From Nymphaea colorata (Eukaryota; Streptophyta; Magnoliopsida; Nymphaeales; Nymphaeaceae), in the NCBI RefSeq assembly GCF_008831285.2, contig NC_045148.1, positions 6,887,001-6,951,000 of the forward strand: 64,000 bases of DNA, written 5' to 3'. A program made the position numbers and the translations under genes. Positions 56,604 to 64,000 of the stretch are shown in pieces. Numbering within the stretch: position 1 is the stretch's first letter; each line of letters opens with the position of its first letter. The notes beneath the pieces were generated by a model. The model did no database searches and was not told where the DNA came from. It saw only the letters and a list, made by a program, of their open reading frames with translations.

Positions 56604-56809
56604 CGTATCGGGAAACGTACCGGAAAAACCGAATCCGATAGGCGCCAAAAGTTTTGAAACTCTTGTCAAATCAGCATTTTCATTATGACCCGCCCCCATC
56701 AGCCGATATGACTCGAAAAGTTTTTCCGGTACGTTTTCCGATACGATTTGACCCTCCGTATCAGTTAGCAGCCCGATGCACAGCACAAAAGTTTGCGCCT
56801 ATCGGATTC
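56604..56809. repeat. Composite inverted repeat
   Basis: Arm 56604-56629 (CGTATCGGGAAACGTACCGG then AAAAAC) pairs with 56720-56745 with one mismatch. A second arm, 56631-56645 (GAATCCGATAGGCGC), pairs perfectly with 56795-56809. CCCTCCGTATC also occurs as a direct repeat. Fold-back transposon ends are possible; no target duplication was found. Confidence 0.7.
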
Positions 56810-56982
56810 AAAACTTTTTGATTTTTTTTTTAAATGAAAATGGAAACCACATGAAGATGTTAAAATTCATAAAAAAAATATTGACACGTCCATGAAGTTT
56901 AACAAATATGGATGACACAAGCCAAGTCGAGCTCAAACTAGTTTATAACTTAAATGGTAAGTCAAGCTTGACTCGTGCAATT

Positions 56983-57058
56983 AAAGAGTGAGCTCGAGTT
57001 GAGCTTTCAAACTTGTTTGAAAAGAGTGAGCTCGAGTTGAGCTTTCAAACTTGTTTGA
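56983..57058. repeat. Perfect 38-bp tandem duplication in GAGCTCGAG repeat
   Basis: 56983-57020 and 57021-57058 are identical. They lie within a degenerate stretch of the same word family as the MITE at 46566-46942. Confidence 0.85.
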
Positions 57059-57568
57059 ATTGGCTCGACTCATTGTACATCGCTAACTGCAATTAGAGCT
57101 TTGATTCTCACTCGCACACTTAAAAAAGAGACAGTGAGTTGGATCTTGCAACTGTTGGTTTAACATACGGCCAGATCCAAACTTAACACCTCTAGGATGT
57201 CATGATCTCTATCAAAATTCAATGAAAGTCATATACAAAATGTTGAAAACCAATTATCTAGTTTCAGGTTGTATGAAACACCGATAATTTCATTTTAGGA
57301 TCCAAGTTTTCACCATAATTTTAGTGGATAACCTCATAGTTTTTTTTTTCTGGTTACAACAAAATAGCAGCCTACATAATTGCACATCTACTCAAGGATA
57401 AACCTTACTTAAATTTAATGAAATGATAATGGAGAAACTAAAGATTTTCTAAAATGAGAGGGTTCTTCTAACCCAAGGCCCTTAATTGGCAGCTATCACA
57501 AAAAATGGTGGATATATTAAGGTGAAGCCACTGAAAATGTTCGGCAAAATACACGTCGATTTGAGAAG

Positions 57569-57571
<3 letters not shown>

Positions 57572-57601
<30 letters not shown>
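57572..57601. repeat. (TA)n microsatellite
   Basis: About 15 TA units in gene-free sequence. Confidence 0.9.
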
Positions 57602-57604
<3 letters not shown>

Positions 57605-58234
57605 GCAAGGCCCTATCTTGGCTACCCATCATGAAATACTCGGCAGAACTTTTTTTTTTTTTTAATAAAAGAAGTCAGGCATTCTCAACAAAATTCTATG
57701 AAGAGGGCATATATGATTTAAAAGAAATATGCAATGCATAAAATTTTTAAAAGCTTTTGATTCTTGAATATCTTTAAAATGTCCTCTTTTTATCAAGCAA
57801 ACATGCAACTGCTTCTATACGACATGCTCAAAACCAAAATTATAACGAAAGCGCTGAAAACATCTTGTGAGATTATTTTTGGTGTTTGAAAACATTGTTG
57901 TAAAACAATGGTACTACAGAACCGCACTTGGATCACTGTATCCAATCCATTGCACATAAAATACATGCTTAAAAGATGGCTACTCTCAATGGTTACTCCC
58001 TTTTGAGAACAGTTATGAAATATATATTTAAAATTTTATTTTAAGAAATTACTTGATAATTTAATAATAAATTTAATATATTTTTTCATAACTGTTATAC
58101 CCCATGAGATGAAGAGGTGCCTCTCAAGAGGCGAGACTATTTAGATTAAGAAGTTAAGATAAATGGGTGTTTTCCCGAGATAAACATTCATTCTAGTTAT
58201 AACCTTTGAGATAGAAGGGGTGCTTCCTCAAGAA

Positions 58235-58518
58235 TAAGGGTGGGCATCGGGCCGGGCCGGGCTGGTGAGCTTGGCCCGATAGCCCGGGTCTCGGCCTGGG
58301 CTCGGCCAGCTCGGCCTATTTAAAATTAAAAGAATTTTTATTATAAAATAAATTTTTAAATATAAAATAATTTTTTAATAATAAATATATATTATTAAAA
58401 CAAAAAATTTTAAAAATTAATTTTTTAATGTAAACGGCTTAACGGGCCGGGCTCGGCCCGGGCCAGGTTTTTCTCGGCCCAGGCCTGAGCCCAATCAGGC
58501 CGGCCCGACCCAAGCCTA
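58235..58518. mobile_element. hAT-like MITE with GGGCCGGGCC-rich ends
   Basis: The element is 284 bp. It starts TAAGGGTGGGCATCGGGCC and ends GGCCCGACCCAAGCCTA, flanked by CTCAAGAA (58227-58234) and CTCAAGAG (58519-58526), a 7-of-8 target duplication. Two GC-rich ends enclose an extremely AT-rich core of about 120 bases. Confidence 0.75.
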
Positions 58519-59393
58519 CTCAAGAGTCACGTCTCGTTTGATAAAATATAAAAAAGGATGCCACTGCACATTAAACAAGTAATTAATGGAAGCAAGAAAT
58601 GCAAATGGCAAATAGTTGTCAATGATCAGATCTGGTCGGAGTTTTTAATCTTTACCGAACCGACCAGTTAAGCCGGAAAAATGGAGAGGCAAAAGCCCGA
58701 TTTAGTGCCCGACCATCGCACACCGCCATGTCCACGACCAGTTGTTGCCAGCGGCGCTGCCATCAAACATAAATCCTGAAAAACACATTCAGCAGCGTTT
58801 CAAAGTTTGTCCCACCTCATTAAATTTGTCACAGATAAAAGATGACATAAAATTCAATGGCCATTTAAAACTTTAAAAAAGCTGCATTACTTTGAAAAGA
58901 GCCATTAAAAACGAAAAAATGATTTTTTTTAACGTGTTTTTTTTTCACTTTTTTCATTTTTTCAATGCCAAATAGTTTTTTTATTTTCTATTTTTATTTG
59001 TTGCAAATCTATTTATCTCTTGAAGTTTTTGTTATTGGTTTCCCACTTATTTTATTTTTCTTTCATTTTTAGTTTTTTTTTTTAATTTTACTATATTTTT
59101 TCTGTATTTTCTCATTTTTTTCAAGCTCACCATATTATACCCATAAAAAACCTTGTCAACCATTCACGTAACAGTACTTGAATGTAAAATTTATGAGCCA
59201 GCTTAGATTCGAATTATGGAAAGAAAAAATACCCACCAAATCAAAGGATGACGAAGATAGATATGACAATCAGCATTTTTTAGTTTTAGACAACATTAGA
59301 CGAGCCAGTGTGACATGTCAATCACTCTTGGGTGAGTAGAAGTATTTCATCCTACAGCCCAACCCTCATCCTTTCACTCGATGTCCCCAAGGT

Positions 59394-59576
59394 CAGGGGC
59401 GGAGCCAGGATTTTCCTTAGGGGCGGGCCGACAGTTCAATTTCTGGATCTGGGTAGGGCCAAATTGAATTCAACTCTAAAAAATACATTGCGCACTTAAA
59501 AAATTATATTTTTTTTAATGTAAAATATTTTTTTCCATTTGCCAGGGTGGGGCCATGGCCTAGGCGGCCCCCCCTG
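59394..59576. mobile_element. hAT MITE, CAGGGGYGGAG family
   Basis: The element is 183 bp. It starts CAGGGGCGGAGCCAGGATTT and ends GGCCCCCCCTG, with perfect 8-bp duplications CCCAAGGT at 59386-59393 and 59577-59584. Confidence 0.85.
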
Positions 59577-62179
59577 CCCAAGGTACCAAGTTCGCTTTTA
59601 GTCATTTGGTGTTTCAACAGTTATTTCTTTTTTATGCTTAAACTTGCATATGAGTGCCTTCCTCTTTCTTTGGAGTATATGTGATGTTAAAAGATATTAA
59701 TAATTAGATAAAAAAAGTTTAATTTGCATATTAGAGGAAGTAGTGAGATGTGATATAACAGGCTATCTGTTACTATGCTCAATTAGGAGGAAGGAACTAA
59801 TTAGGTTAATAGAAAATAATGAATGTACATTGCATAAAAGTTAGGAAAACAGCGGCAAATCAACCATTTCCTGTTAAATGTCTATAAATTAAAGCTACTT
59901 ACGCAAGCAAGTGTGGGTGGAAAAACCTATTTCCATTCTTTTTCCCAAACAAGATCCAAATCTTGATAAATAAAAGTTAAAATTGAAAAATTGGTAAACC
60001 CACACAAATTATATCCTTAAATTGCAGAACTAAAGTCTTAAAATTTTTCTTATCAGTGTTTGACAAGTAAAAATAAATTTTTTTAAAAGGAGATTCTGAA
60101 TTTTTAATTTTATTACCAAACAGACCTTATTACCAAGTTTAGCTCTAATTTCAAATAAAGGAGAAACGAGAAAGTGTCGCAGTCACGAGTACGAGTTAGG
60201 TGATGTCAAGCGTTTAAAAAATAATTTCGATAACGATGACGACTTTTCCAAGGGAGTGAAAGCGCAATAAAGGGGACCAACGTCCAACTCCATGAAATAA
60301 ATTCATGGACTTTGTTTATTAGCAACCGCGCTGGGAAAATGCTTTCATATCACCCGTCAAAGTCCTTTCCAGCATGTCGTTTTGTCAAGAAAAGAAGGAC
60401 GTCACAGTCTGTCAAGCATGGACGCAAGATGGGATGTAAGAAAGGAAACTTGAATTCCACCTCTATCTTTTGTGGTCTGAAAAGAAAGTCTAAGACTCTT
60501 TATTTACTACTGCCAACTCCTCTTTCTTCAGTCATGTTTTTTTGGTTTTAAATTATTTTCGTAGGCGAAACCCTCGACTTGACGCTCACCTTAGAAACCA
60601 AATCCCAAGTTCACCTTAGAAAACAAATCCCACCTGGGTAAGTCGATCCCAGAAAAGATCCGAAATATGACTTTACAATTCGAATCAGATCCGATTCCGA
60701 TTTTTATATTTATATTCGAATCTGAATTTGAATTTTAAACCGAATTTTGCCAATTTCCAAAATTTAATAGCATTTCATATAAAATATTTGTCTAAAAATA
60801 AATTCGATCCGAATCCATATTTGAATCCGAATCTGATCGAATATTTATGTCAGAGTCCGATCATACGCTATTTATTAAATTCGAATTCGATCTAATTTCT
60901 TAATCAAATATTATTATTTTTTTCATATCTGATCTGAAGTTCTCTCATGTTCTTCTTTTCTTTTAAGTCTAGTGGTGTTTCACAAGATTTCTGTTCTCTA
61001 ATATATACATCAATCTGTAGTATATACATCAATTAGAGTGTGTACTGTCACCATTTAAGTTTAAAATAGTGGTGCGAACCAAATTGAAGGCCCGACTCTC
61101 ACCAGCTTGTCAGTTCAACCAGCTACTCGAAAGAAAGACCTTCAATATATTTTTTTGAACTTCTCATTATGTTTTCAATTTTTATGTTTTTGTGGGTTAA
61201 GACTGGAAAAAAACAAAAGATGCAAAACTTCATAAAAAAAAAAAACTGTCCATTTTAAAATTCTGAAACATGAGACTCCTTTCCGAACCGAGAGCCACAT
61301 GTCGGCCTTAAAATGGAAATTTATAAATTTATGGACAAGCGGACGATACCATAGAATAACCATTCATGTCTCTGAATTTGACGTCACAACGATTCTTGTC
61401 TTTCAATATCTTTGGACACGCAATCCACTTTTTGGAAACCTATGAACCGGGATTCCTCATACTAACGTTACGTGAGATTGTCATTTCCGCTTTTTCGACA
61501 TGATCGCCTTCCAATAAGGGAGATTTACAAGTAAAATAGATGTCTACTTTTACTCGCCAAGTGGTCAGTTGGCTTTATAAAAGTAAAAGCGAGAACATTG
61601 GAAGTGATATCATTAAAATTTTTTAATCCCGCCTCAAATATGAAGTTTCAAGATCTCAAATCATTTTTTTTTACATAGTGCAAAATCTAGTGTTTGGTGA
61701 TTTCCAATCAACCTTCAATATCTAATTCAGGTTATCAAACACAAAAAAAGTAAGAAAACAAGGATTGAAATGTTTTCTTTGTGTTTAGAATTTATAGAGT
61801 CTTTTGTTTTGATACTGGTACGTACTTTGTTTGCTTATGTTAAATCACCGGACTGTCATAGAAGAAGTCAGTTCCATGAGTATATCCGTTCCGTTTCAAA
61901 ATATCTCTCTTTCTTTCTTTCTTTCTTCTTAGCACTCGTGGCGGCCACATCTCCTTACCTGGCGGCTTTGGGCCTTTGTGCCTCGGCGTACCAAATCAGC
62001 GTCTGCCGCCTACCCCACCGTCCTCTCCCAACTACCTAATATCACGCTCTTCCCAGTTCTCGATCTTCCATTTTCCCGGCCGTCCCAATTTTTTATTCGA
62101 CTTATCTGACCAAAGTCACGATCTCGTGATCGCGCTGTACGTTATCTCGCCTCTGCTTCTCCTGACGTGAGAGCGGTTG

Positions 62180-64000
62180 ATGATGTATATAAGCGGCTCC
62201 ACTGGACTCGCTCGGGCTTCTTCTAGGGTTCCATCCATTTGCGATCTCACCCGAGCGCGCTCCTGGGCTTCCTCGTCCTCGTCGTCATCTCTTTTACGGT
62301 TTCCGAGGACCTTCTCAGCTGGAAACGGGTGGGTCAGGGCGTCGTTTTCGCCGATCCGGAGGGACTGTGCGCGGGGACTTTACCGGTTCAATTCCGATTG
62401 GAGGTCGCCCCTGAGCCTCCGAGCGCAGATCAGGAGCTCCGCGGCAGTGATAGAGCGGTTTGAGAGGAAGATCACCACGATGGGTAGGATTTGAGTGTGT
62501 TGCTCGTGCGATCTTTCCTTTTGCTTTCTTTTTTCGCCTTGCATGGTTTTCTTCGGTCTGGATTATTTGAGTAAAATGGGAGGATTGGAGGTGGTGAAAG
62601 TCGAGAAGTTGATCTTTTTGCTTTTTATCTTCTTTTGATTCTTTTGTTTTCCGGACGTGGAAAAACTGCAGCTGGAGAGCACGCTTTCAATGGAATTTTG
62701 ACAAGCCTGCCGAAGCCCGGAGGCGGCGAGTTCGGAAAATTCTACAGCCTGCCGGCTCTCAATGATCCAAGGATCGGTGAGTGTCTTCCTTTTATTGTAT
62801 CTCTTCCGGCTCTTGTCTAAACTGACTACTGACCATGTTTGAGGTTTGGCCAATCTTTGGATCGAACTAGTTGAATTTATCAGTGCTTAATCAAGGTCAA
62901 TTCAATAGTTCTGCTGATGTGTTATACTGAACAAGTGTTTTTTTTTCCCTTTTTCTAACTGATTCTTACAGTGTTTAGTTTCGGAATCACAATTTTATCT
63001 CGGTCGTATCATCGCATTATCCATATAAATGAGCTTGATGATACAACGTGACTCTCTGTTACGCCTGCGGTGGGCTGATCTCGATGGCTAGAAAGAGAAT
63101 GGTGTCTATTTTTTTTTTCCCTTTTTCAAAATGATTTTTAAGCTAACACTCTATGCTTGCAGATAAACTCCCGTACACAATCCGGATTCTCCTTGAGTCA
63201 GCTATCCGTAACTGCGACGAATTTCAGGTGAAAAAAGTCGACGTCGAGAAGATCATCGACTGGGAGAATACTTCTCCAAAACAGGTTGAGATCCCATTTA
63301 AGCCTGCTCGTGTCCTGTTGCAGGTATGGACGACATATGCATTTAGACTTGAGTTGGAATTTCTTTTGCCTTTCCATTGCTTTTCCTGAAGCAGTATGGA
63401 TGCCATTTCCTCCTTCTCTCTCCATAGGACTTTACTGGTGTGCCTGCTGTCGTCGACCTTGCCTGTATGCGGGATGCTATGAACAAGCTTGGAAGTGACT
63501 CGGACAAGATTAATCCTCTGGTATGTCATTGTCACCGATGACATCTGTGCTAGTGGTTTGCTTCTTTACTGTCAGTCTGTCATTTTTGTCATGAAAGAGC
63601 AATCCAAGGATATTGATGAATCTTTTAGCTTTTGATTGCAAATAAACTTGTAATTTGAAGTCATATTAAAAGGAAGAAACTAATGTTCATTCCTGCTCGG
63701 ACTAATGCCAGTATTCTGAATCCAACGGCAAGAAATCTGCTATTAGGTTATGTTATTCTGGTCATTTCAATTAAATTGATTTCTATGCTCACCAACCTTC
63801 ATCATCTAGATGCGCTGATATGTTCCTGTGATCTGTAATCATCTCGATGGACTATTTCAATGTTTGTTTGGCTGATGCAGGTGCCAGTAGACCTGGTCAT
63901 TGATCACTCTGTCCAGGTGGATGTGGCGAGATCAGAAAATGCTGTGCAGGCAAACATGGAGTTTGAATTCCAACGCAATAAAGAAAGGTTTGGTTTCCTT
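62180..64000 (+). CDS. ACO: Aconitate hydratase, organelle-type with N-terminal transit region (5' part, runs off window)
   Basis: Exons visible: 62180-62483, 62672-62776, 63163-63323, 63428-63520 and 63881-64000 (continues beyond the window); 261 residues are present of about 990 expected. Aconitase interconverts citrate and isocitrate using a 4Fe-4S cluster, in mitochondria for the TCA cycle and in the cytosol. Exon 1 codes a Ser/Arg-rich targeting region beginning [19 protein letters not shown] is a typical plant ACO start, so 62183 is the likelier initiator. The body is unmistakable: [77 protein letters not shown], then [20 protein letters not shown]. The iron-sulfur cysteines lie in the missing part. 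An in-frame Met at codon 101 (TTMAGEHAF) sits at the usual junction between transit region and enzyme and could start a cytosolic form. Confidence 0.95.

Larger units (their letters stand above)
57100..62179. other. Gene-free, AT-rich stretch upstream of the aconitase gene
   Basis: Contains two delimited hAT MITEs, a TA tract, and a GATTCGAATC-type repeat at about 60655-60940. The last 250 bases are GC-richer and probably include the aconitase promoter and leader. Confidence 0.6.

Noticed and set aside
62185-62192. TATATAAG as the core promoter of the aconitase gene
   Set aside because: It lies after the conserved MYIS start codons, so it is at most a secondary promoter; kept only as a hypothesis.

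Overview
This window is nuclear DNA from a flowering plant. The evidence is split genes with GT-AG introns, plant-specific gene families (S40/DUF584, AXR1, a plant DHHC S-acyltransferase, an organelle-type aconitase, a geranyl diphosphate synthase small subunit), AT-rich intergenic DNA, abundant (CT)n, (TA)n and compound (CT)n(TA)n microsatellites, and a dense load of hAT, Tourist-like, copia, LINE and SINE debris. The species cannot be read from the sequence.

Layout. An intronless S40 senescence-regulator gene (+) lies near 2.5-3.1 kb. From 3.1 to 18 kb there is only repeat debris. A truncated, frameshifted Ty1/copia element (+) occupies about 18.1-19.9 kb. An intronless gene for a plastid, catalytically inactive small subunit of heterodimeric geranyl diphosphate synthase (-) is at 21.1-22.2 kb. 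A five-exon DHHC protein S-acyltransferase gene (+) is at 28.3-33.2 kb. Converging on it is a 14-exon AXR1 gene (-), the regulatory half of the NEDD8-activating enzyme, at 35.3-45.5 kb. Upstream of AXR1 are a decayed LINE (-) interrupted by a hAT MITE (45.9-47.4 kb) and a full-length but broken hAT transposon (48.0-52.3 kb) with a perfect 8-bp target duplication. A small intronless plant gene of unknown function is at 52.7-53.1 kb, with a possible two-exon small gene at 55.1-55.5 kb. After another repeat-rich stretch, the first five exons of an aconitase gene (+) run off the right edge.

The genes are unrelated housekeeping and specialised-metabolism genes and do not form a pathway. The most coherent story is the transposon record. 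Several hAT-derived MITE families can be delimited to the base by 8-bp target duplications. Two members of one family sit in AXR1 introns 7 and 8, and the termini of one share sequence with the broken hAT element 6 kb upstream. A second family (ends CAGGGGYGGAG) recurs four to six times, including once inside an intron of the S-acyltransferase gene.

Exon models were built by hand from splice sites, reading phase and recalled family conservation. No database search or expression data were available.
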